A stretch of 64,000 nucleotides of DNA from Malachius bipustulatus (taxonomy: Eukaryota; Arthropoda; Insecta; Coleoptera; Melyridae). Under the pieces are notes generated by a model that searched no databases, had not been told where the DNA came from, and worked only from the letters and a program-made list of their open reading frames with translations. The position numbers and the translations under genes were made by a program. The stretch is from the NCBI GenBank assembly GCA_910589415.1, contig OU342634.1, positions 24,797,144 through 24,861,143 on the forward strand, read 5' to 3'. Below, piece by piece: positions 10,145-19,200 of the stretch. How positions within the stretch are numbered: the first letter of the stretch is position 1; each line of letters starts with the position of its first letter.

Positions 10145-13100
10145 TCATGACACCCATTCCATCAGTCTGGTTCCCTGAACTAACTTGTGCAGCCCCGTTA
10201 CTGAATGAGTTTCATATTCTTCCGGACGCATTTTTTGTTGTCCGTATATCTCCTGTCTTCTGCGATCCAGAGCCTCGCATTCACACAGTACATGTTTTGC
10301 TGTCTCCTGGGCCCTATTGCATTCTCGGCAACTTAGGTCTCCATTGAACAGTCCTATTTTATTTAAGTGTTCTTTTAGGGCAATATGTCCCGTTAGTAAT
10401 CCCACTGTAATGCGTAACTGATTCCTGCTAAGTAATAGTAGTTCTTCAGTTGTCTTTTTTATGGGTCCTTTGATAAAGGCTTTCCCGTGCTGGTGTTTGG
10501 TCCTTTTGTCCCAATATATTTTGTGTTTTTCTTTGACCCATATATTAACCTGACCCCGTGCTGTACTTTTTGGTACTCCCAGGGCAGGTTCTGGGCCAAT
10601 GTATTTAGCCGAGGATCCTCTTCTTGCTAGCTCGTCGGCTTTTTCATTGCCTGTGATTCCTCTATGTCCTGGCACCCACATCAAGGTTACCTTATTGCGT
10701 TCTGCCAGGGTTTCGAGATTCTCACGGCATTCCCACAGTAGTCTGGACGTTATCTTGGGGCTTTCTATAGCCCTCAGAACCGCCTGACTATCTGTTAATA
10801 TATTGATCCGTCTATTTTTGTAGGCCCTCTTATTGTTTATGCTCGCGCAGTGTAGCATAGCGTATATTTCCGATTGAAATACAGTTGCCCACTGCCCGAG
10901 AGATATGGTGTGTTGAGTATTGTCCAACTCACTGTATATGCCAGCTCCAGTTCCTTGGTCGGTCTTTGACCCGTCAATGTACCAGGTTGTTCCGACCAGC
11001 CTGTTGCTGTCTGTGGGCTCATTCCATTCCTCTCGATCTTTGATGCTCACCTCAAAGCTCTTGTGGAATTTGAATTTTGGAGCCATGTGGTCTGTGTTTG
11101 CATCTAGCAGGTCCACTTCCACATAGTTTTTTATTCTATTGTGTCCAAGTTCCGCATATTTGCCCCTTGGTTCTTCTTGCAGCCTTAGTCGTGCCAGTCT
11201 TGCCTCTCCCATTATCATTAGATGAAGTGGTGGGAGGTCTAGGAGGACTTCCATTGCTGCAGTTGAAGTAGTTTTCATTGCCCCCGTTATTCCAAGGCAT
11301 GCGAGTCTTTGCACCTTGCTGAGCTTGTTTATCGCGGTATTTTGTTGCATCTTTGTCCACCATACCAGAGATGCATACAACAACATTGGTCTAATCACTC
11401 TGGTGTACGTCCAGTATACCATATGTGGTTTTAATCCCCATGTTTTTCCATAAGTTCGTCTGACCATCATGAATGTGGTCTCCGCTCTTCTTTTAATCCT
11501 GTCTATCTGTTGGTTCCAGGTGAGTTTTGAGTCTAAGATTACCCCAAGATATTTCACCTCTCCCGATATTTGTACGTTCCTGCCTCGAAGTTTTAGTGGT
11601 CCTAGGCCCACCAGTTTCCTTCGATTAGTAAACGCTATGATGGTTGATTTGGAGGGACTTATGTTCAGTCCCTCTTCGTTTGTCCATTTGGTTACAACAT
11701 TTAAAGCCCTTTGCATACAGGGCCTTATTGTGTCGTTAAATTTGCCTTGAATTAATATGACAAGGTCATCAGCATATCCTATGCTCTTGATTCCCTCTTG
11801 GTCCAGACGTTTCATTAGCTCGTCCATAACAAGGTTCCATATCAAGGGAGACAGTACGCCTCCTTGTGGACACCCCCTTGCTACCTGAGCCACCACAGTC
11901 TCCCCAAATAGGGATGTGCATACCAATCTGCTTTTCAACATGAAGTCTATCCACCTGCATATTGTTGCATTGATTCCTCTGTTCCTCAATGCATTGGAGA
12001 TTGATTCTAGGGAGGTGTTGTCGAACGCACCTTCTATGTCCAAGAAAGCACATAATAGTACTTCCTTGTGTTTTATTGCGTATTCTGCCTTTTCTACCAA
12101 GTGGTGTAAAGCTGATTCCGTTGATTTTCCTGTTCTATATGCATGTTGGTCTTGATGAAATGGTCTGTTTGCCAGGACATCATCCCTTATATGCCTATCG
12201 AGCAGTTTTTCTAAAGTCTTCAGCAAAAAAGACATGAGACTTATGGGTCTTAGAGATTTTGCCCCTTCCTGTCCTGTTTTCCCAGGTTTAGGTATATAAA
12301 TTACTCTAATTAAGGTCCAGGCTTTGGGTATGTGCCCCAGTGCAAGACTGCCCCTGAGGATCATACTTAGCCTCTGTGTCAGAAGATGTGGTCCTTTCTG
12401 CAACATTATTGGGTAGATGCCATCTATACCCGGCGATTTATAGGGTTCAAAGGAGTTGATTGCCCATTTGATTTTGTTCTCGTTTATCACCGATTTCGCA
12501 ACCTGCCAGCTGTCCCTGTTCGTCCTCTTTGGGGTTCCCAGTTCTGCATTTAGGCAGTCTTGTGGAGATAAATCGGTGACTCTAGAACCTGGAAAATGGA
12601 CTCTGAGTAATTCTCTCATTGTGTCCTTTCCCGTTTCCGTATATTTGCCACTCTCTGTTTTCAGAGTGTGTATGGAGCTCTGGGGTTGCTTTGAGAGTAT
12701 TTTATGGAGTCTAGCATATTCTTGAGTTCCTTCTATGTCCTCACAATGCTTTCTCCATGAATCTCTCTTTGCTTTCCTCAGTGCTTTGTTGTATTCTGTG
12801 AGAGCCTTTCTGTATATCTCCCACTTATTTGTTTCCTTCGCTTTATTGAAGTATTTCCTAACTTGTCCTCTTTGTGCAGCTAGGTTTCTGTTCCACCAGG
12901 GCACATTCCTGTTGGAGTCCCTGCTGACAAGGGGACAGTTGTTGTTATAGGCCGAAGTGATTGCATCCTGCACTTGTCCTGCTACCACTTCTAGGTCTAT
13001 TGTGTTTTTTATCGTATTTCTCGTCTGTTTTAAACCGTGCTCCAGGTCTGTCTTATAAGACTCCCAGTTAGTTTTCCGAGGGTTGCGATAAATTTCTTGT

Positions 13101-13786
13101 ATGGTTTTGTTTCCATTTATTGTAAAGTTTATGTGTCTGTGATCCGAGCAACTAACCTCATCAGACACATGCCAGTTTTTGACATAGCTTCCTACGTATG
13201 GTGTAGCTATAGTTATGTCTATGACCTCCTTTCGTCTTGAGTTGACAAAAGTAGGTTTATTTCCTACATTTAATATGTCTAGATTGTTAGTCATTATAAA
13301 TTGTAGTAGTGACTCACCTCTTTCGTTGGTGTTTGTGCTTCCCCAAGTTGTATGGTGCGCGTTGGTGTCGCACCCGATGATCAGCTGTGGTCCTTTTCCC
13401 CCGCAGTCTCTCACCAGTTTTTCTACCTCTTTGGGTGGTGGTAGTTCCAGGGCGTCATATGGGAAATATGCTGATCCGAGAATTATCTCCCTCGACATAT
13501 TCCCGCTGACTGTCCTGATTTTTGCTACCGTCAAATCCCTAGAAGAAAGGTTAGTTAACGGAAGTATTTTAAGTCCTTTTTTGACTAGTATGCAGGTTCT
13601 AGGGGTTTCATGGGATCTACTGTAAATTAGTTCTCCCACCCCCCCTAGTCCCATTACCTTACCTTTGTTGATCCAAGGTTCTTGTATGAGGGCCACGTCA
13701 AATTCCCTCATTGCCACAGTAAGGGCAGCTGATGCCGCCTTACTGTGCTGGAGGTTCGCTTGAAGGACCCTGATTTTGCCCGCCAT
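10145..13786 (-). CDS. Retrotransposon ORF2: endonuclease, reverse transcriptase, RNase H
   Basis: This 1213-residue protein nicks target DNA and reverse-transcribes the element RNA. The N-terminal apurinic-type endonuclease (about 1-230) shows 'LQANLQHSK', the catalytic Glu in 'IQEPW' near 36, 'GCDTNAHHTTW' and the terminal 'SDHRH' near 215. The reverse transcriptase (about 480-770) has 'FLDIEGAFD' near 582, 'GCPQGGVLSPLLW'-like codons and the catalytic 'YADD' near 670. RNase H has 'YIDGSK' near 937, 'SEIYAM', 'LTDSQA' and 'GHRGITGNEKADELA' near 1040. The C-terminus has a Cys-His cluster ('CRECNRAQETAKHVLCECE'). All catalytic residues that I can check are present and the frame has no break. 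The ATG chosen gives a typical start ('MAGKIRVLQANLQ') and overlaps ORF1 by 47 bases in another frame, as is common in such elements. Confidence 0.93.
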   Translation of the reverse strand: MAGKIRVLQANLQHSKAASAALTVAMREFDVALIQEPWINKGKVMGLGGVGELIYSRSHETPRTCILVKKGLKILPLTNLSSRDLTVAKIRTVSGNMSREIILGSAYFPYDALELPPPKEVEKLVRDCGGKGPQLIIGCDTNAHHTTWGSTNTNERGESLLQFIMTNNLDILNVGNKPTFVNSRRKEVIDITIATPYVGSYVKNWHVSDEVSCSDHRHINFTINGNKTIQEIYRNPRKTNWESYKTDLEHGLKQTRNTIKNTIDLEVVAGQVQDAITSAYNNNCPLVSRDSNRNVPWWNRNLAAQRGQVRKYFNKAKETNKWEIYRKALTEYNKALRKAKRDSWRKHCEDIEGTQEYARLHKILSKQPQSSIHTLKTESGKYTETGKDTMRELLRVHFPGSRVTDLSPQDCLNAELGTPKRTNRDSWQVAKSVINENKIKWAINSFEPYKSPGIDGIYPIMLQKGPHLLTQRLSMILRGSLALGHIPKAWTLIRVIYIPKPGKTGQEGAKSLRPISLMSFLLKTLEKLLDRHIRDDVLANRPFHQDQHAYRTGKSTESALHHLVEKAEYAIKHKEVLLCAFLDIEGAFDNTSLESISNALRNRGINATICRWIDFMLKSRLVCTSLFGETVVAQVARGCPQGGVLSPLIWNLVMDELMKRLDQEGIKSIGYADDLVILIQGKFNDTIRPCMQRALNVVTKWTNEEGLNISPSKSTIIAFTNRRKLVGLGPLKLRGRNVQISGEVKYLGVILDSKLTWNQQIDRIKRRAETTFMMVRRTYGKTWGLKPHMVYWTYTRVIRPMLLYASLVWWTKMQQNTAINKLSKVQRLACLGITGAMKTTSTAAMEVLLDLPPLHLMIMGEARLARLRLQEEPRGKYAELGHNRIKNYVEVDLLDANTDHMAPKFKFHKSFEVSIKDREEWNEPTDSNRLVGTTWYIDGSKTDQGTGAGIYSELDNTQHTISLGQWATVFQSEIYAMLHCASINNKRAYKNRRINILTDSQAVLRAIESPKITSRLLWECRENLETLAERNKVTLMWVPGHRGITGNEKADELARRGSSAKYIGPEPALGVPKSTARGQVNIWVKEKHKIYWDKRTKHQHGKAFIKGPIKKTTEELLLLSRNQLRITVGLLTGHIALKEHLNKIGLFNGDLSCRECNRAQETAKHVLCECEALDRRRQEIYGQQKMRPEEYETHSVTGLHKLVQGTRLMEWVS

Positions 13787-14773
13787 CGAGTCCTTTCAAC
13801 ACTCGAAAAGTCACCCTTCCGAGGCTGTAGTACGCTCGAAACCGGGATCTCTCGAGGGTCTTGAATGACCCCTCGTCTATTGAAAAGGCCCGGATTACTC
13901 CCTCCGTCTCTTTTTTCTTGCTGAGTTGTAGCCAGCTACCCACGTTCAGACCTGGATTCTGCCTCTCTAAACGTGTCCTTACTGGCCCATCCTCTTCTTC
14001 TGGTCCCGGGATGTAGACTAGAACTCTCGGCCTCTTTGGTAGGTCCTTGGCCTCGACTGTTGTCAGGGCCATCCCTTCCCAAAGTCCGCCCAGTGTCCCA
14101 ATCACCCCCACGAGCCAGGTTTTTGTTTGTTCGTTTGCGCAGTGCATCCATAGGACTCCTCCGCTAAACGATACTTTTTCGAATTGCAATGGACTTTTGC
14201 TCCCCGAGGGTGTGCTGTCCATTGCTTCGACTAGTTTCTTCTGGATCAGTTCTGTCTTCCCCTGATCCAGAGTAAATTCAGGATGGCGTCTGTCTATCAC
14301 CGCCATCCTTAGTCCAGACACTGCCTCGCTGTAGCTCCCTTTAGGCTTCGTTTCCGTTGCCTTGCTGGGTCCCTTGCCAGACAGTGTTTGACTATTATTA
14401 CCCTTCGCTCTCTTTGGGGCTTGGGGTGGAGTTTTCGAGTCGTCCCGAGATCTTTTTCCACTCTTCGGTCTCTTCTCTTTTGTTGCTTTGCTGTTGGTTG
14501 GACGTTTTTCAGTCCATGTGCCAGCAGCAATTTTTTGTTCCTTTCGGAGTTTCCTTTTCTGGGCCCCCGAAAGTCTTTTTTCTTTTATTGTTGATATCTG
14601 CAGTCCTATGTTTCCAATCCCTGCAGATATTGTATCAGCGGTCCCTGTTGTCCCCACTGATGATTCACTGCCATGGTCAGATTTGTCATCCTCCATGGCA
14701 GTTCCTGGCGTTACATTGCCCTCCCCAGAATCCGAGGGGCAGCCTGGCACTAGGCCAGAGAGGGATTCTGAAC
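13740..14773 (-). CDS. Retrotransposon ORF1 (gag-like, DUF4780-type), partial
   Basis: About 345 residues remain between the assembly gap and the stop at 13740. The N-terminal part is acidic and Ser/Thr-rich. A long basic, low-complexity part follows ('KRKLRKEQK', 'KATKEKRPKSGKRSRDD') that is likely to bind RNA. The C-terminal 190 residues form a compact domain starting 'MAVIDRRHPEFTLDQ' and containing 'VLWMHCANEQTKTWL' and 'RVLVYIPGPEEE'. This pattern is like the DUF4780 domain found next to insect RT genes; that is recalled from family knowledge and was not searched. No CCHC zinc knuckle is visible in the surviving part. The frame continues nominally through the N run, but codons beyond it should not be trusted. 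Confidence 0.75.
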
Positions 14774-14973
14774 NNNNNNNNNNNNNNNNNNNNNNNNNNN
14801 NNNNNNNNNNNNNNNNNNNNNNNNNNNNNNNNNNNNNNNNNNNNNNNNNNNNNNNNNNNNNNNNNNNNNNNNNNNNNNNNNNNNNNNNNNNNNNNNNNNN
14901 NNNNNNNNNNNNNNNNNNNNNNNNNNNNNNNNNNNNNNNNNNNNNNNNNNNNNNNNNNNNNNNNNNNNNNNNN
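14774..14973. other. Assembly gap (200 N)
   Basis: Exactly 200 unknown bases. The round number suggests a gap of arbitrary size. It removes the 5' end of the non-LTR element, so sequence on the two sides may not be as close as it looks. Confidence 0.97.
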
Positions 14974-15990
14974 TACATGAACAAAATGCGAGAATAAATA
15001 AACATAAAGTATGAAAACGTAAACATATTCTTAGGAATCTTAGGTTACGTTTTTCGGATCCGGATCAATCCGTTCCGATCCTAAAAATTCTATGATTCGC
15101 AGGGGTGAGGGGATTACGGATCGCGATCCAAATCTGGTAAAGAGTGGGGATGAATCCGGTTACGAAAGAACACGCCTGTTTGAATCCAATCCAAACGCGT
15201 TATAACGCATTCGGATCACGAATTTACGGTCGAAAGAAAGCAGCTATTGGCATTATAAGTTTATAGTTTTTCCTGAGTAATTATGCAGTGCAACCCGGCA
15301 CATCTGTTACAGCACAGCAGTGACGTCTTACATGACTCAGTGTTTGGGACCACATAAACCATCTCTCACATTTAGTTAAAATACCAATACCAATAGTTTT
15401 CGACCAAATACAGGTATGTGATTACCGTTTAGGTTTACCTGACCTGACCTGGCCCATGCACCCATGCAAATCATCCATTACCAAAAACTTCGAAGTCTCC
15501 CACTCGAAACGTCGAAAATGTATTAAATTGCACCCATTTCAACTGGTTAAAGACGATAAGCGCATTAAAATACAAAAATCTTTACTTTTCACGAAAGCGT
15601 CATAAAAGATAGAAGGTGCTGCCTGCTGGCTGAACAGCTGCGAAACGACCGAAGACAATTAGAGAAGAAGAAGAACAATTTAGTTCAATGATGGCTAAGT
15701 GCTAAATTTCTGTAATGCATAGCCCAGGAAACCGTTAGCAGTAGAAAGAAAAAGAACTGTCAACATTGAAGTACACTTCTGCAAATTGACATCGCGTCAT
15801 TGCGCAAATTTCAAATGTTCAATTTATAAAAAGGATAAATGCTAAAATGACATGAGGTATTTTAAAATAAAAAAATGAAGCTATGCTATGCACTTGTCGT
15901 GACCTGTCCGCATGTCCTGTCACCGCACCCAACGCAATCCATATCCAGTATCCACATTCACATTATCCATTCGCGATGATTGGAGTGCTA
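14974..15990. other. Region upstream of POSH without a recognised gene
   Basis: This includes a stretch rich in 'ggatc' and 'cgatcc' motifs (15050-15220), probably repeat-derived. At 15615-15690 'tgctggctgaacagct' is followed by a gaagaagaag tract. That resembles 47749-47790, where 'tgctggctgaatagct' is followed by agaagaagaa, and suggests a short SINE-like repeat. The right-hand end probably contains the POSH promoter. Confidence 0.35.
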
Positions 15991-16160
15991 CGCTGCAATG
16001 ACTTTTTTGTGTGACGACCGGAAGTGCAGAAAATTCAGTTATAAAGAAAGGTAAATTATTCTAAACATAGAACCATCGTAGCTTGAACTGTTGTGTGTAA
16101 ACCCGTTCAATTTTCTACGCGAAATTTAAGTTCCGTTATCATTTAATCGCAAAATTCCAG
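15991..16160 (+). promoter_or_regulatory. Probable POSH 5' UTR exon end and leader intron
   Basis: 'ccggaagtg' at 16018-16026 is an ETS-type site of the kind found near metazoan transcription starts. 'aaag|gtaaat' at 16050-16051 is a good splice donor and 'aaattccag|tg' at 16160 a good acceptor. A short non-coding intron of about 110 bases in the POSH leader is therefore likely. This is inferred from motifs only. Confidence 0.35.
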
Positions 16161-16167
16161 TGAAATA

Positions 16168-16245
16168 ATGGAGGAGGTCGTCGAACATTCCATCCCACCT
16201 GCACCAATACTACTAATCATCGGCAACCCGATCTGCCAGTTCTAA
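16168..16245 (+). CDS. Upstream ORF in the POSH leader (25 codons)
   Basis: An ATG in strong context ('aataatgg', with A at -3 and G at +4) opens 25 codons ending in TAA at 16243-16245, 47 bases before the POSH ATG. If the leader is transcribed as inferred, scanning ribosomes meet this first, so it could lower or regulate POSH translation. The peptide ('MEEVVEHSIPPAPILL...') has no recognised domain. Confidence 0.4.
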   Translation: MEEVVEHSIPPAPILLIIGNPICQF

Positions 16246-16292
16246 TCTTATCGAAACCATACCTAGACATATCCGATCGAACCTGCCACATT

Positions 16293-19200
16293 ATGGATGA
16301 GGGAACGTTAAACGACTTATTGGAATGTTCCGTTTGTCTGGACCGACTCGACACTTCCAGTAAAGTCCTGCCATGTCAGCACACATTTTGCAGGAAGTGC
16401 CTGGAGGAGATCGTGAGGAAACACAAAGAGCTTCGATGTCCGGAATGCAGAGTCTTGGTGGGCATCAAGGTGGAGGAACTGCCGCCCAACGTACTCTTGA
16501 TGCGAATATTGGAGGGAATGAGGAATGCCACCGGTTTCAAACTGAGGAATGTGAGGGCTAATCAGAATCTGGTCGCGGTCAGTCACAATATCACTCAGGT
16601 GACACAGCAAGGGACCCCGGATCAGAGGGTTACACCGACCAAACAAGCTACGCATGTTCCTCATCAACCATATGCCAAAGCTTTATATGACTATGCTTCT
16701 AAAGAAGACGGGTGAGTGAGCTTTTTTTATTTTTCGTAAGTTTTTACTTGGTTTTACTCATAGTGTCTGTAAACGAGAGTCATTTGTATACAAGATGATT
16801 CAAAATTCAGTGCAAAGATTTTAAGGGCGTATTTACCAGCCAAAAATAAGGAGTTTTGGCAATCCTGTTGTTTAGTCTTACAAAACACCCCTCACATGCC
16901 CATTCCACTTTTTCCACTCGCGTCGCTCACAGCATTGCTGCATTAAATCAGGTCTTTGGTCAGGGTAGGTTTTTTTTTATTTTAGGGACATTTAAAGGGA
17001 AAAAAATCTACCCTGACCAAAGACGTGATTTAATGCAGCAACAGTGTGAGCGATGCAAGTGGAATGGGCATGTGAGGGGTGTTTTGGAAGACTAAACAAC
17101 AAGATTGCCTCGATTTTTATCAATTTCTCAAAAACCTCTCAGCCGATTTAAATAAAATTTTATAGGCTGATTTGTTGTCATAAGGGCCTTCCTTTGATGG
17201 GAATAACATGAATTTATTAATTCCAGTGGAGTCTCAGGGGGCTACCTGAATTAAATTAAATGAATCTCAATAATCGATGTGAATTTATTACTTGTTTTAA
17301 TAGGTCCTGGCACAGATTTTGATTTTTTCTTGGAAACAAAGCTAGATACGAGTAAAGCTCAGGAGGCAAGAAAGTTACATTATTGACCGCTTAATCTAAA
17401 AAAAAATATGAATTGTCAAAAGAGCAGTGGCTTACCATAATTTTGCCTAGAAGTTTCAAGTAGGTAGCCCCCGGAGACGCCACTGGAACTAATAAATTTA
17501 TGTTATTCCCATCAAAGGAAGTTCCTTATAACGACCAATAAGCCTACCAAATTTTATTTAAATCGGCTGAAAGGTTTTTGAGTAATTAATAAAAAACGAT
17601 TTTTTTTTTCAAAATTTTACACCCTGTATCTAGAAAGCGAAGCAAGTTAGGACATACAATTATATGAAAAAATTTTCGTATTTTTGGCTGGTAAATACGC
17701 CCTTAAAATCTTTGCACTGAATTTTGAATCACCCTGTATAATAAATGACACTAAGTGATGTCATCAAAGGATTCTGGGTGGATGGATAGAAAACTTAAAT
17801 GGCATGAAAAAGTTATTCGTTCAATTAATAATAACAAACTATGTTAACTCCGCGTCAAAGAGCCTAAAAATATTAACGACGCGATTCGATCCTGAAAGGG
17901 GCTAAATTAATGCGGCTCGATGCCGCGATGGTAATGACGAATCGCCACGGTGACAGGATCAAAATTTAGGGAAGGACCAGGCTATAATTGCCAATGATTG
18001 ACAGGAACACAATTAATTTATAATTATCGAAATTACTGACCTTGTGTCTTGTCCGACTAAAGGGGCACTTGTTTTAATTTGCGAGATGTTGTAACTATTA
18101 TTATTGTTCACTTTGCTCCACTATACCCACGATTGTTCCACTACTTTATACCGCTTCCTTATTTAATTAAAGAACTAGGTATCCCGTTCCCGTAACACCA
18201 GCATCGACGAGTCTGGTACGAACGGCACTATGTCGGGCTCTTTCCTCTCTCGATGTTAAACCTCGACTCTCCTCTCTATGTGTGGTCCTGTCCGGTCAGG
18301 TGTCCTTTTCCTTCGTCCCGATGTGTAAAGGGATAGGAAGGGGTAGGAAACGGTGGTGTCTTAGAGAATACGAATCGATTATTCACCAAGGACGTAACAT
18401 ACCGCCCACCAAAATTACCGGAGGAATTTTCCGCTATCAGAAAATTGAACCAAAAGCGAAACTAACGAAAACGAAACTAACGACAATAACAAAAACGAAA
18501 CGAAACGACAAGTCAGGGACGAAATTCCCTGAGTCCGTTACTGGTTAGGTAACGGGCAAAGTTTGACCAGAGGTCGTTTACAAAGACCTCTGGTCGTACG
18601 AACCGAGGCAACCCTGGCGACACCATCCGCACCAGGGTGCAGAGAAACAATTCTTCCTAGAGCCCATTTCAAAGGAGACAACAATTCATCCTTTATCAAC
18701 ACCAACGAACCGATATCCGTTGACTCAAACAAATGGGTTTTCGACCATTTACTCCTCTGGTGGAAATTATGAAGATATTCAGCCCTCCAACGTGTCCAAA
18801 AATCACGTTGCATCCGTTGCACCAATTGCCAACGAGAAAGACGAGAAATCTTCAGATGTGACAAGTTCACATCCGGCACCGACGACAGAGGTTCCAAGGT
18901 CAGAAAATGACCAGGGGTCAACGCGGATAGATCGTTGGGGTCGCTACTAATGGGGCAAAGGGGGCGCGAATTCAAGACGGCCTCGATCTGAACGATGAAG
19001 GTGTTCAGCTCCTCATAAGTCAAAATTTGACCACCAATAACACGGGCCATGTGTGTTTTGACGGACTTAACACCGCTCTCCCACAGTCCACCGAAGTGTG
19101 GAGCTGAGGGTGGATTGAAGTGCCATCGAATACCTTCCCCTTCTGCGGCGATTTTCAAATTTGAGTTGAGCTCCTTGTTAGCTCCGACGAAATTGGTTCC

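Larger units (their letters stand above)
9969..14773 (-). mobile_element. Non-LTR retrotransposon (I/R1/Jockey-type), 5' end lost in assembly gap
   Basis: The element lies on the minus strand. Its 3' end is an A tail, seen as a run of about 30 T at about 9969-10000 on plus. Next, reading upstream, come a 3' UTR of about 150 bases, an intact ORF2 (10145-13786) and ORF1 (from 13740 to the gap). The 5' UTR and ORF1 start fall in or beyond the N run at 14774-14973, so the full length and target duplication cannot be determined. The intact 1213-codon ORF2 indicates a recent insertion. The endonuclease, RT and RNase H order is that of the I, R1 and LOA groups; I cannot choose between them by eye. 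Confidence 0.9.

Noticed and set aside
14774..15026. Extension of ORF1 through the N run to an ATG near 15026
   Set aside because: The frame across unknown bases is meaningless, and the codons beyond ('MFTFSYFMF') do not resemble an ORF1 start.
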